Source: Diplonema papillatum (taxonomy: Eukaryota > Euglenozoa > Diplonemea > Diplonemida > Diplonemidae). Taken from it: 64,000 nt of DNA. Shown piece by piece: positions 19,501 to 29,484 of the stretch. Location: the NCBI GenBank assembly GCA_030068145.1, contig JAPJBO010000191.1, positions 1 to 64,000 of the forward strand, in the 5' to 3' direction. The notes under the pieces are model-generated. The model saw nothing but the letters and a program-made list of their open reading frames with translations. It searched no databases and was not told where the DNA came from. The number at the start of each line of letters is the position of its first letter. Within the stretch, counting starts at the first letter, position 1. The position numbers and the translations under genes are program-made.

Positions 19501-22170
19501 AAAAAGGGGGCGTCCGGTAATCCGCGCCTCCTCCAATTCCGCCGCCAGGTGCCAGAATAGATCTTCTGTGCTGTGTCCGGGCCGACAACCATGCAATCCT
19601 TCCGGTGCTAGCTCTTCCATCCATTTTTGCGCTTCTTTGGCCCTTACTGCTGCCCAAACCCTGTATAGCACCGGTGCAACCGAGATCGGGCGCTGAGACA
19701 GCGGGTCACCCGTGCTGTCAGGTTTCGGAATGAGGGAGATTAGTGCATGCATGAGATCCTCCGGCCACTCGCCTTGCCCCTCCACGTCATTCAGTACCTG
19801 CACAAACCCATTCAGAATGTCATTTGGCAGTTGTTGCAATTCGTGGATCCTCCACCCATGCATTCCTGCCGAGGCCGACTTCTTCATCTTTGCCAACACT
19901 GCCCTCACGTCCTTCACCGTGATCGGCTCGCACTGCATCTCCACTCTGTCCGGGAGTATGGACTCGTACGTTCGCATAAAGCGCTCCCAACATGGCTCCT
20001 CCTGTCGCGTGTATTTATTGAAGATTCCTCCCCACGCACCATCGCTGCGCAGCATTCCGTCGATCTCCTTCGCATTCGCCGTAAGGGTTTTGTCTTCTCG
20101 TCTCATAAATAGCAACGGAGCGGTGTAGCGGTCAGCAACATGGGCGAATACGAGCCCCCCACCATGCATCCATGCCTCCTGCATCTTATGCGCCCACTGC
20201 GATCTCCTGTGCCGTTTGAGTGCGGCGAACGCCGCCTTTTGAGTCCCCTCGAGGTCGGCTAATGTACTCTGCAGCGTCTGTAACTCGGTAAATGCGCTGG
20301 AGGTCACAGCTTCTGCAACGGATTTTGGGATGTAGCCCCTGATAACCCTCCTCCGCGCGGCGTCTCTCGCGTGTTCTTCCCGTCTTGTGAGCGGGTATGG
20401 CACGTCCGCCCTTAAGCGCTCGTGCCCGACCTGCACTAGCGTTCGGAGATGCCCCAGCAGTTCGTCTCGTGCACGTGTCTGCTTCGTGGACGCTCCTCTT
20501 ACCGACTGTGGTTGGAACTTTGTAGCCAGCCGGGAGTCAGTGACTACTCGTCCTCCTCGTCCCGTGTACATCCCCGTAGGCAATACTAGATCTTTGCCGT
20601 GCAACTTCACTAAGTATTGTTCGGCACACTGCGATAGCTGTTTTAGACTGTGTGTCCCCCATCGCGTTTCCTTTGCTCTCTTGGCCAGTGCCTCGAGGTC
20701 GTCTCTCTCGTTCTGCTTCAACTTAGGTCTTTCTCGCGGGAAAGCGGCCGGGAGTATGGCGCGGCTGCTCTGTTCCCGGAATGCCTGCTGGCGGAGATTT
20801 ACGTACAGCGGCGAGTGCGTGTGGAACTTGCTGCTCTCTCTCGCAACAGTCATTACCGTGTCAACGGCCGGTGCTGCACATGAGTTTGCGAGGCATAAGT
20901 CAATCCGACTCCCTTCTAACGCGTTCGGTGCCCAGCATGTGTTCGGCGGTATTTCACCACGTCCTCCAGCGTACGCAGCTGCCACGTCCACCCACCTCCC
21001 GGAACGACATGCTGCCGCTAGCACCGGACTCGACTCTGTTGTGCAATTGAGGTCACCGAGCACCAATACCGGCACCTGTCCCAGCCCCGCTGCAACGCCT
21101 AACACCTCCGATAGGAGCTGTTCCCTTTCTTGCTGCACCTGCGTGCTGCTACCAGACTGCCCATACACGGAGAAAATGTGCATGGCTGTCTTCCCACAAT
21201 CCAGGGCCACGGCTACTTGCACAACGCGTGTCGATGCGACAATTTTCTTCTCACATTCTTCCACTGGGGTCACTCGCTGCGCTGTGAGGTGCTGCCTTGT
21301 CAGGACCGCCACTCCTCCAGGCTTTCTTTGCGTCTTTCCATCCCTTCCTACCACCATTTCTACATCGTTTCCCCAGTACACGTCCCACCCGTATGCTGCC
21401 AGTAGCGAACACATGTAAGCTTTTTCATGTTTCGTTACCCGCGTTTCTTGAACTACGATGATGTCCGCTACGAGCCGGGCTACTTCCAGTAGCTTTTCGG
21501 TGTCTAGGGACGTGACGTTGATCGTGACAATGACCAATGCACCGCTGTCCGCCGTGGCTACCATACTTACTGTTCGCCGCATGGGTGTCGCTGGGGGGTC
21601 GGCAGGTAGAGCAGGTTGTGTTCGTGCTGCTAGAGATTCTTGGCTCGGAATCGGGACTACCCCATCTGTTGATCGCTGGAGCTTCTCCCGCATCCGGCTC
21701 GTGACTAGCAGGATATCGTAGTGTTCCCTCCTGTACGTTACGGTTAGGACTTTGGAGGGAGCTGCTCCTCTGCCGTACCTTGCGATCGACTTTCTGCTTC
21801 CTGCGGCGTCCAAGACCCATATTGCGGCATCGAGGATTTCTGCCGCTGCCTGCAGGCACCAATGATCCCCGTACGTTGTCCGTTCTTCCATGTGGTCCAG
21901 GTATTCGTCATACGTTTGACGGTCTCTCTCATCCTCGGGACAAAACATCCCACGGTACTCGTCGTTGTTCCGCAGCCATCCCACCACTTGCTGTCTCAGC
22001 GTGGCTGCCGACCGATCTTTCATGCACCGCGCTAGCGACGCGAACATACACGCGCCATCCTGTGCAACCGGTAGGACCACTGCCCCCAGCCGGCTCGCTG
22101 CGTCTCGAAGCCACGTGTTGGCTTCTTCGATTACTTGGAGGGGGTCCTGTCCGGGCCCTCCTCCCCTCAT
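16525..22170 (-). CDS. LINE B ORF2 (1,881 aa): OTU protease, APE endonuclease, RT, CCHC finger, RNase H
   Basis: One uninterrupted frame. Approximate layout by residue: OTU domain 30-155 (VAQDGACMFASLA, Cys41; TYRREHYD, His150); APE endonuclease 212-460 (Asn218; QETR with Glu242; LGDLNC with Asp373 and Asn375; SRIDLC with Asp424; FHTHSP with His452); RT about 815-1090 (GIAFDFKKCFD, NGIMQGCAISV, YVDD at 983-986); CCHC finger Cys1324, Cys1327, His1337, Cys1342; RNase H 1534-1670 (FDGG Asp1540, NNVAEF Glu1582, RGDS Asp1609, TDADALS). A tail to 1881 has a Cys/His cluster (CTKHDAPRCTTC). The architecture APE-RT-RNase H recalls the I/Ingi-like groups of LINEs; the OTU N-terminus is the unusual part. 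The OTU could cleave ubiquitin conjugates or process the polyprotein; neither is shown. Confidence 0.93.
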   Translation of the reverse strand: MRGGGPGQDPLQVIEEANTWLRDAASRLGAVVLPVAQDGACMFASLARCMKDRSAATLRQQVVGWLRNNDEYRGMFCPEDERDRQTYDEYLDHMEERTTYGDHWCLQAAAEILDAAIWVLDAAGSRKSIARYGRGAAPSKVLTVTYRREHYDILLVTSRMREKLQRSTDGVVPIPSQESLAARTQPALPADPPATPMRRTVSMVATADSGALVIVTINVTSLDTEKLLEVARLVADIIVVQETRVTKHEKAYMCSLLAAYGWDVYWGNDVEMVVGRDGKTQRKPGGVAVLTRQHLTAQRVTPVEECEKKIVASTRVVQVAVALDCGKTAMHIFSVYGQSGSSTQVQQEREQLLSEVLGVAAGLGQVPVLVLGDLNCTTESSPVLAAACRSGRWVDVAAAYAGGRGEIPPNTCWAPNALEGSRIDLCLANSCAAPAVDTVMTVARESSKFHTHSPLYVNLRQQAFREQSSRAILPAAFPRERPKLKQNERDDLEALAKRAKETRWGTHSLKQLSQCAEQYLVKLHGKDLVLPTGMYTGRGGRVVTDSRLATKFQPQSVRGASTKQTRARDELLGHLRTLVQVGHERLRADVPYPLTRREEHARDAARRRVIRGYIPKSVAEAVTSSAFTELQTLQSTLADLEGTQKAAFAALKRHRRSQWAHKMQEAWMHGGGLVFAHVADRYTAPLLFMRREDKTLTANAKEIDGMLRSDGAWGGIFNKYTRQEEPCWERFMRTYESILPDRVEMQCEPITVKDVRAVLAKMKKSASAGMHGWRIHELQQLPNDILNGFVQVLNDVEGQGEWPEDLMHALISLIPKPDSTGDPLSQRPISVAPVLYRVWAAVRAKEAQKWMEELAPEGLHGCRPGHSTEDLFWHLAAELEEARITGRPLFGIAFDFKKCFDTVPIGVTMQLAKRLGFNAMVLRALEAAYKQMRRHFKVNGTVGEGFTPTNGIMQGCAISVILIGLLISVWMRHVKREGEPRSYVDDITATAKEARLLQTIANKTIRFTVLTGLSLCPKKCHSFGTSDGWLIEVMDWQEHADVFESQEPAQFYKRADSFDCLGVMLHAKGQGHKLSSRIQERRRSAVQNLQRVKRLPVPAAAREKLASMTAGAKLYYGISVMPLDRKTAYTLRQLIMSALWTGTNRRAVEVVMQVLHHGHRLDPYTAPAYLRVKAWVRQMQKWQHIRTSAQRAWTRRDELPKGSPHSLIQEALNQAGWTWDSPITLLYVSESAQQTSFHVTSATEVETKVMLHDLRHALRGQQLAIVCRRREDMRGCAHGVDGSVTRHLLQTPDSGITGYQQGMLRSIIAGAVSTTGRTGQRRPCPYCNDEEGETVAHLWWMCEAWKDVREEHGMVTTDRTTWPTCLSMCGIAPLYRHGVDAAAQPIPLDHVRACAFVGNLQRFFLAVLRARQIRDDRAQETSRHHRLAQYPWGWTTPCPRRISMPTIEVGTVSQQWKQTEALWKALHWWIGKLCWAHIGSEHTVTFLELAVDFELTTGERLPDVSDRRIQPPTMRKTKTTTAREILPPSEAQSGLCLYFDGGSRQNGTALAVAGAGAVVYEDGKKIAEVIVPLGRTTNNVAEFSALVGGLHLLGEQPPSVQGPVTVRGDSKVVISTMKKTAQCKPILRPYLLQATASMGALAPRFKFNLEHVARDRNTDADALSNAAMDQVQAQTSGEVSTIMAQYEAYRRSALAKARTLHTLANTAARIYGTAWHPGRVANVTSATALGGGVMQGVSCRAVLSPQTEAVLRSMSRGASDTEGTTPNPFVKAHERWAASIQPERYYEATWKETAEWKGRGREDPPSQRSHPPTRRNVNAALRCTKHDAPRCTTCTRRRIPPDTCCRQQHANHEEGNQCQSRLHFRVRRDHRERPAGASAVT

Positions 22171-22443
22171 CCATGCTCTACTGCACTTTCTACCACGGGT
22201 CTCTGCTGGGTGCCTATACCTGGCAGCTTGCCATGTTTTTACAAAAACATAAACACGCGTCCCTCCGGTAGCGTAGGTGTTGGAGCTGTTGTCGCCGCTG
22301 ATGTTGATTGATGAAACTGATAAAATTGAAGACGACGTTGATGATGGAGGTGGTGATGGTGATGGTGATCGTGATGATGATGAGGGCGATGATGATACTA
22401 CGGGGGCGGTCCCGGAAGCTAGCTTTGTAAAAGTTACCGGCAG

Positions 22444-23937
22444 TCATATCTTTTGGCGCATTTGCTCCGGTAGTCGCCCCCCCTGCGTGACGCCGTTCGA
22501 GTACGCCACCGTCCATGTGCCGTCTGCCGCCTGCCCCTTGAGGGCGGCTTCGTACCACCTGTCGTCTGTGTGCTGCGCCTCCACCATGTCCCCCACTTCC
22601 CACCGGCCGCCCCTACATGAGGATGGGGTCGATGGCGGTGCGCCCTCACTGTCGCTCCCGTCAGTTGCCCAATCCACGACGCTCGGGCTCTCGCTGCTGT
22701 CCTCAGAGTCCTGCGCCAGGCGCAGCTTTGCCTTGGCTGGCGTTCCCTCTGCTGATCGGGATGCCTCCCGCTTCGTTGCGACCTTAGGCCGCGGCTGGTT
22801 CGTGTCACGCTGCTGTCGTTTCTGCAGCTCCCGGACGTGTTGCTGCTCGTGCTTATCCCACTGTTCCTGCTGCTCCTGTTGCACCCGTCCTCGCTCCTGC
22901 TCCTCTGCCGTGACCAGCTGCTCCTGTCGTCCCTGCAGATCCTGCTCCCGGACGCGTTGCTGCTCCTGTTCGCTTCGGCTTTCCCGCTGCAGGTGCACCA
23001 ATTGTTGTAGCATCTCATGTTGCAACTGCTGCTGGCGTTCCTGACGCTGCTCCTGCTCGGCCATCCACCGTTGCTGGCGCGTCGTTTGCTCCTGTTGTTG
23101 CTTCTGTTGCTGCTCGTGTTGCTGGCCGATTAGCTTTTGAAGATCAGTAAGGAACGCAGTTTGTGTTGTTCCCAGTGTTTCTGCGTGGTGTACGATCGCC
23201 TCTTCCAGTCGGCGGTCCACTCTTTCGGTCAGGCGTCGCTCCATCTCGGCAAGTTCCTTCTTCAAGTGAGCTAGCTGTGTCGCCCGTGGTGGCGACGCAG
23301 CTGCCTGTCCGGGTGCTGGAACCGTTGCCGTCGCTGGTGCCGGTGCTGGTGCTGACGTTGCTTCTGGTGCTGCCCGTGCCGCTGCGACTGACGCCGGCGC
23401 CGAAGCTGACGCGGGCGTCTGGTTCCCGTCTACCCACGTTGTATTCGCCCTGATGGGTGCGGCCGTTGTTCTCTCTCCTTTCTTTTCCCGCCACTCGCGC
23501 TCCAACTGCAGCCCTCTCTCCCACCTGCGTACCCCTTCCTCTCGCCCGCAGAAGTCCAAGAACTCTTTCTTGGTGTACTTCTCCCGCTTGTTCCTCGCGG
23601 TGGGGTCTGGGACTCGGCTGATGGGTGGTGGTGACGGTCTGATGGTGCACGTCCCACCCTCGCGCAGCTTGAACTCCGTGGCCGGCGGAGCTCCGGCTGC
23701 TCGCACCACTAATACACGCCCATTCCGGGGCAGTGCTACGACCTCGGCATCCCAAGGGAGCTGCTGCAGGAGGGACGTTGCTGCCTCCCTCCTGGTTCCT
23801 TCCGGCAGCGCTTTGATGTCGTACAGCGACATCGTTCTCCTCACGAGTGTGATTGTGGGGAGGGTTGGGTCCGGCTGTTGGCTGGTGCTCGCACCATTGA
23901 CCGGGGGAGCCGCGTGGAGGCCGCCGGACCCTGCCAT
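22444..23937 (-). CDS. LINE B ORF1 (497 aa) with Gln-rich coiled coil and C-terminal Tudor-like domain
   Basis: It begins at the ATG 55 nt from the element's 5' GGGGG. The N-terminal region (residues about 25-165) is a globular stretch with YDIKALPEGTRREAATSLLQ. Residues about 220-395 are a long Gln/Glu/Arg-rich coiled coil. The last about 50 residues (446-497) read WEVGDMVEAQHTDDRWYEAA, then DGTWTVAYSNG, the pattern of a Tudor/SH3-like barrel (GD.VEA...D.RWY.A.....DGT..V.Y..G). Such domains often bind methylated histones or arginines. The coiled coil suggests a multimer. Role as the RNP protein is inferred from position. Confidence 0.85.
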   Translation of the reverse strand: MAGSGGLHAAPPVNGASTSQQPDPTLPTITLVRRTMSLYDIKALPEGTRREAATSLLQQLPWDAEVVALPRNGRVLVVRAAGAPPATEFKLREGGTCTIRPSPPPISRVPDPTARNKREKYTKKEFLDFCGREEGVRRWERGLQLEREWREKKGERTTAAPIRANTTWVDGNQTPASASAPASVAAARAAPEATSAPAPAPATATVPAPGQAAASPPRATQLAHLKKELAEMERRLTERVDRRLEEAIVHHAETLGTTQTAFLTDLQKLIGQQHEQQQKQQQEQTTRQQRWMAEQEQRQERQQQLQHEMLQQLVHLQRESRSEQEQQRVREQDLQGRQEQLVTAEEQERGRVQQEQQEQWDKHEQQHVRELQKRQQRDTNQPRPKVATKREASRSAEGTPAKAKLRLAQDSEDSSESPSVVDWATDGSDSEGAPPSTPSSCRGGRWEVGDMVEAQHTDDRWYEAALKGQAADGTWTVAYSNGVTQGGRLPEQMRQKI

Positions 23938-23989
23938 TATATTGTTGTCTTCGGTATATTTTTGGCTTTCGTGTTCCCTCTCAATTCCC

Positions 23990-24319
<330 letters not shown>

Positions 24320-24510
24320 TATAGGCGCTTCCTAGTTCGACCAGACTCATCGCTTTTCCGAGTCCGGAGGTCCGCTGCGGAGTATAGCCCACGTTGTCAG
24401 CATCCTTACGTCACAGCTGATGGACCTGCCGGCTGCTCGTGGTGGCCACGCGCTGATCTAAAGTGCAGCCTCGTTGGGTTAAGGCTCCCTGCTCCATGAC
24501 CCATGTGTCG

Positions 24511-24728
24511 CAACACGTATCCGGGGGCAATCGCCACTTTTTACACGCGGTGCAGCGGGTGCACCATGCTTCGCGCGTGCCGTCGTATTCCTCGCTTGCC
24601 TTGCTGTTGGTCGGGATCAACACGTATCCGGGGGCAATCGCCTCTTTTTACACGCGGTGCAGCGGGTGCACCATGCTTCGCGCATCGTGCCGTCGTATTC
24701 CTCGCTTGCCTTGCTGTTGGTCGGGATC
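24511..24728. repeat. 107-bp tandem duplication in LINE D 3' region
   Basis: 24511-24617 is repeated at 24618-24728 with only a few differences. Both units begin CAACACGTATCCGGGGGCAA. The single-copy equivalent is at about 8546-8657 in LINE A. Confidence 0.9.
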
Positions 24729-25230
24729 ACTGGCTGCTTGCTCCCCTCTCCTGCTCTCTTCCCTCCCACTCCGCTTCCTCCTCCCATGTTGCGGAGCCTT
24801 CACAAATGGGTTTACGGGTGTCGTCGCAGCTATGCCAGGGCGCTGGCTCATTGCCCGCAACACTGTTTCGGTTTGCGAGGCAGAGGCCTAGCATTACCCC
24901 TCCGCCTAGCGCTGTGACGCTGGTGACATTGGAGACATGCCCACAATGCCACGCTGCGCCACAGATCCGTGCTACCGCGCCGGTGACCGCTCGTAAAGAC
25001 TGGCCTTTCGCCAGTGCACTGCTCTTGAACTCTTCGTACTGCGCCCGTATCACTTGCGCACCCGTCTCTGCTTGCACCATGTCCATGGCCGCGTTACTTA
25101 ACGCGTCCGCATCTACGTTCCTATTCCGCGGTACGTGTTCCAAGCTGAACTCAAACCGGGCCATACTTCCACTTTGAGGTGGTCGCCCGTGTGGGACGTC
25201 TGGCACGCTCAAGACCGGGGCTGTTGGCAC
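24727..25230 (-). pseudogene. LINE D ORF2 remnant (end of RNase H)
   Basis: The frame starts with C-type sequence (VLSVPDVPHG) and passes directly into A-type RNase H sequence (RFEFSLEHVPRNRNVDADAL), so the middle of ORF2 has been deleted. It retains only the last acidic RNase H block and part of the tail. Non-functional. Confidence 0.8.
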
Positions 25231-25405
25231 CCACCCTTCCAGCGGGTTGCCGGTTCCCCTTGTTCACCTTGCGCATCCCTTTGATGGTCTGCTGCTTGGC
25301 CCCTTTCGCTGCTTTTGCTCTCGGCTCGACGTCGTTGCTTTCGGTTCGGCTTCGCTTACTTTCGGCTCGGTACCGCTTGATTCGATCGGCTCGGCCTCCG
25401 CTCTG

Positions 25406-26194
25406 TTAGTGGCTTGATTGAGCTGTTTGAGCTGCTCTGCGTATTACTTCTCTCGGCGGCTTCCTTTGCTTTCGCCTCGGCTTTCTTTCCCTTCTTGTTC
25501 GGGCTTCGCTGTGCGGCATCTGCTGCTGGAGGGTTGGTACTCGCCTGGCGTCTGCGGTTACACTTGGGAGAAGCGACTCCATCCGGGTCATCTCTCCTTC
25601 AAAGGCAGCAAGCTTCCTCTCCACTTCGGCCACCCACTCCATTTGTCGCACGAGCGCTGCTTCCTCGTGCTGCGGCAATACACACCTGGGCATCTGCCAC
25701 TTCTGAAGCCGCTTCTCGTACATCGCCTCCCAGGAGGCTCGGGCTTCAGCTCGCGCTTTTTTCCCACGTCTTCCGTTGCTGCTGCTGCTGCTGCTGAGCC
25801 CATGCTTGTCAAGCGTTATTCGTCTCGCGCCGGCGCGGGTCTTTCCCTCATTGCCCTGCATGTTGGCGTCGCCCGTTGTTTCGGTCTTCGGCTGCAGCTC
25901 ACTCTTATGGCCCCCAGTATGTGCCTTCAGAGCCATGCGCCACTCTCTTTCGGCCTCTTTTCTCCTGAATTTGGCAACGAACACCGTCTTCGTGGAAGTC
26001 GGCGCTCTCGGGGCGTTGTTGTCCGGGGGGCGCTTTGGCCAGTGTCCCTCGATTTGCTGCTCCAGGCTGCGCACTCTCTCCTTCTTCTGCTTCGCACTGC
26101 TGCTTCTCCAGCTCTTCGAGGCCGACGATGTCTGCTTCCTCGTCGCCGACGCGTACTCGTTGACCGGTGGTGGTGTCGGGGCCTGCCCGTCCAA
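25406..26194 (-). CDS. LINE D ORF1-like protein (262 aa)
   Basis: It sits immediately downstream of the element's 5' end, where ORF1 lies in A and B. It is strongly basic and charged, with a likely coiled coil (EVERKLAAFEGEMTRMESLL) and a Lys/Arg-rich end (RRERKPRRKQRKPPRE). No CCHC or Tudor-like part. It differs from both other ORF1 proteins in the window. It may be the ORF1 of the C lineage, since the adjoining ORF2 remnant is C-type; this is inference. Confidence 0.6.
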   Translation of the reverse strand: MDGQAPTPPPVNEYASATRKQTSSASKSWRSSSAKQKKERVRSLEQQIEGHWPKRPPDNNAPRAPTSTKTVFVAKFRRKEAEREWRMALKAHTGGHKSELQPKTETTGDANMQGNEGKTRAGARRITLDKHGLSSSSSSNGRRGKKARAEARASWEAMYEKRLQKWQMPRCVLPQHEEAALVRQMEWVAEVERKLAAFEGEMTRMESLLPSVTADARRVPTLQQQMPHSEARTRRERKPRRKQRKPPREVIRRAAQTAQSSH

Positions 26195-26287
26195 CTGCAG
26201 CGAGAACGTCTTGAACGTGAAAGTTGTCCGCGTTCATCTTTGTGATGTGCTTGCAAGTATGAGTGTGTGCTATGTGGCTTTCCCCCA

Positions 26288-26929
26288 CGTGTGTATATGT
26301 ATTCCTTTTGCGTATGTCAGCTACAAGCAACCTCACAGACGCATGAAGCCGGAGGCGTTACTGGTCTGCAGTGCGACAACCAGCTCTCCAACGTCCAATT
26401 CAGCTTCTCTTTCTTCTCCGCCTCCTCCGACGTTCCCCGAGACTCAGAAGACCGACGCATCGACGAAGAGCGGCAACGAGAATACGCACGACTCAAAGAG
26501 CAGAAGCGAAAAGAGCGGAAAGAGGCCAAAGATCGGGAAAAGAAGGAAAAGGAAAAAGAGGAACAACGACTCTCTCAACTCAAGGCGCTCTCACAGCGAC
26601 AGCTGTATGCCGTTCGTTTTAACAAAACTACGCATTTCTTTTAGAGTGAAAGAGGCCAGCAAACCTTGAGGTTTACTTTTTAGCCATCGATCCAAGTCCT
26701 GATTCGGTCAGAGCCGGGCTGGTTGCCAGTTGGGTCTGTTTGACCCAACTGACAGTGGCCACTGCATTCGCTTCATCGGTCAACCGAGCCGGATCCTTAA
26801 AACTCGAAACAGTCTCGAAAATTCACGCTCAGCGTGCGGCGTTCTGGCCCTAACCCACGACAGAAGGCAACAAACACCACAGGACCGTTAACTCTGCCCG
26901 TCCGGCGTCGACCCGCTCCGTCATGTCGG
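26288..26929. other. Possible exon with charged coiled coil; otherwise no gene seen
   Basis: A plus-strand open stretch at about 26437-26641 encodes a highly charged helix (RRIDEERQREYARLKEQKRK and onward) ending at TTTTAG. It is preceded by a pyrimidine-rich run that could be an acceptor. Low-complexity charged frames arise easily, and no partner exon is identified. The rest of the interval shows no recognisable feature. Confidence 0.25.
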
Positions 26930-26964
26930 TCGTGAATTCAGCTCGAAAACCCAGCAGCTGAACC

Positions 26965-27247
26965 AAAGAGCTGCCCGAGTGCTCGGCTTCTGCTCGTTGT
27001 TGACCTCCATGCGACCAAGCCTGGCGCGTTCTCCAGCTCAACGAGCTGCATCTGAATTCGCTCGATTTGTTTGCTGCTCTTAACAAACCAACCGGGTGGT
27101 GCCGCAGCAGAGCTGAATGCTCGGTTTCTGCTCGTTGTCGGCATCCATGCAACCAAGCCGGAGGCGTCCCGTACCTATTCCGGGTGCGCCTCAGCAGCTG
27201 CGTCTTCTGCTCGTCGTTGGCATCCCCCCCGTACCAACCGGGAGCGC
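26965..27247. repeat. Three degenerate ~60-bp repeats
   Basis: Units at about 26965-27030, 27098-27164 and 27186-27247 share a GCTCGG.TTCTGCTCGTTGT..GCATCCATG.AACCAAGCC pattern and are separated by unlike sequence. Degenerate direct repeats of unknown origin. Confidence 0.5.
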
Positions 27248-28335
27248 TACTGGCAATCAGCTCAACGACCTAAAGCCAGCCGCGCGGAAAACGACGAAGT
27301 TCACATGGGTCGCTGTTTAGCTTAGCTTATTCGTCTAGGCAACAAGGGAGCTTCGACTCGCGAGTCCTCGTCTGGATACATCAGTCAGGCGGGGATTTGG
27401 GCTGGGAGGGTACATCTGTTGCACATTACAGCAAGTGCCCTGCAGCAAGCTCGGCGAGACTACATGATGTTAGGCCGTGCTTTCACACGGAAGATCGGTG
27501 GCGTCAACCGACAGCCCGAATTCGCAGGGTGATGATGTGTTTGAGCCGGCAGCCCACGCGGTCTGATCAAGTCTGTTGACCAGGGGGTCCGACCATTTTT
27601 TGCGTGGTTGCATTGACGACCCAGCCGGTGGTACCGCCGGGCGTCCTGGTGTCCGCGCTCCTTTGCGATCAGCTGCAGCTTGGCGGATTTGAGCAGTTTC
27701 CGGTGTCGTGCGAGCAACAGTCATATCCACGGGGGGGATATGAAGTCTCACCTATAATAGTATATAGAAATGCTGTTTGCGTGACATCCTCCTCATGCGA
27801 GCTGTGAAGATCTTTCTTGCAAGTTTACAAGTTCCCTGCCTCAGGCGCAAACACCTTGTCCGTGAAGCGTCCTTTCCGAACCGCGCAGGGGGTTCAAAGC
27901 CGAATCGCCATTCTGGCAAAGCGAACATCGAAAGCCTTCCAGTACCCGGACGCGCCTGAACCGCTAGCGTGCCCTTCTCTGATCTAGCCCTTCATCTTTT
28001 TTGTTTTGTTTCCCTCTCTGTTTCTTGTTGTTTATGTTTGTTCTTCTCCGTTATTCCGGCTTGTTCACGTATCTGTTTCATTCATGTCTTTGTTGCTGAC
28101 GGTCACGGACCGCCAGCCGGTAACAGAAGATGATGTTTTGTTTGGAAATAAAAGTGAGAAAACCGGGTGTGGACACCCGCTTTTCGGTGGGAAAAGCTCG
28201 AAATAGTAGCTATTCATTCTCGAGCGAAAAGTGGTTTCCTGGCACGAGTAGTTTGCGTGCCACGAATGGCCGTAGTGTTGGCCGTCTTTCCGCGTCTGGA
28301 TCTTGGCTTTTCATATGATTTCACGCGATACCCAC
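27248..28335. other. No recognised gene
   Basis: Only short unrelated frames. At 27469-27497 about 27 of 31 bases resemble part of the 28S fragment (compare 12820-12850); this may be chance. A T-rich, pyrimidine-rich stretch lies at 27990-28090. Confidence 0.4.
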
Positions 28336-29484
28336 CAGTGCTCCCGCTAAGGAAATAGCCGACCGTTCATGACACCAAAAGTTCTTCTTTTCCATAAAAG
28401 CACCCGGCAAAAAACTTTCTTTGCCTTAAAAAAGGCCAGCTAACCGGCCTTTTCTGGGCAGGCCGGCTGCACTGGATGATGTAGCCAATTTTTTATTTTT
28501 GGGTGCCATTGGCCCCGCGGGAGCGTTTAAAAAAGGACACAAGGTTTTGACCCTGCATGTTACGTCATTCATGCCACTGGTCTGCTTTGCGCAACGGTTC
28601 AATCGTCGCTCTCTTCACGTTCGTGCCTGGTCTGCTTTGTACACGTCCGATCGTCAATGTGGCACATTGGTTCGGCCTGCGGCGCGTTATACCCAGTCGT
28701 TCGAGCTTGTTGCTGCTTGTTGCGTTGAGGTCCAGCGCGTCGGCAGGGTCTCCCTGCCGGCAGGGGGTCCTGAGGAACTGGGCTTGGAAGTCGGGCGGGT
28801 CTTTCAGCATCTGGTACCTTGCCATGGGCCCAGCGTTTTGTCTCTGGTCGGTCGTGTCCTAGAAGGGCTGCTAAGGACGTTTCCGCAGTGGCCAACTTCA
28901 AAGATCCGAAACGACCTGGCGTGGCTCATCCCCAATGCTGGCGAAGGTCTCGTGACACAGGACAGCAAACCTCACCCCACTTTTAGTTGTCGATCACACC
29001 GAGTGGAACAGGAGTGGGGGAGCCTTGTCGAAGGCCATTTGTGGTGCCAAACTTGAGAACGGTGCTAGACGAGGCAACCTCTTCGGTTGGTATAACGTCA
29101 TCTTCGGAATGCTCTTATAAATCGGAATCTAGCGATCTTCGAACTTCTAAAACTGATGCTCGAAGGTGTAACATGGGCAAAGATACTGTGCTTCTGACTT
29201 GTCTCGCCCCCGACAGCGAAGAGTCCTGGTGTACCGAGACAAATTAATCGCTCCGCTGCTCCGCTATGCTTGTGAGGCCCGACTCATCCTCTGAACTGAG
29301 CAGACCTCAATGCTGTACTCCTCACTGCTTTTAAGCCTCTCGCACGTCTACGTCCACCGCTGTTAGAGAAAACGCCCACCGTCGGCCACCGACTCGAAAA
29401 CAAGTAAGCTCATCCACAAATAACGCTGAAAATGCTCCGAAGCATTCTTAAAAAAAGACGACATCAGCCTTAGCGGGAACACTG
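28336..29484. mobile_element. hAT-like non-autonomous element (1.15 kb)
   Basis: The ends form an inverted repeat: CAGTGCTCCCGCTAAGG at 28336-28352 and CCTTAGCGGGAACACTG at 29468-29484, 16 of 17 matching. A terminal CAGTG is common for hAT transposons. The flanking 8 bp do not match well, so a target duplication is not demonstrated. No transposase or other recognisable protein lies inside. Confidence 0.5.
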
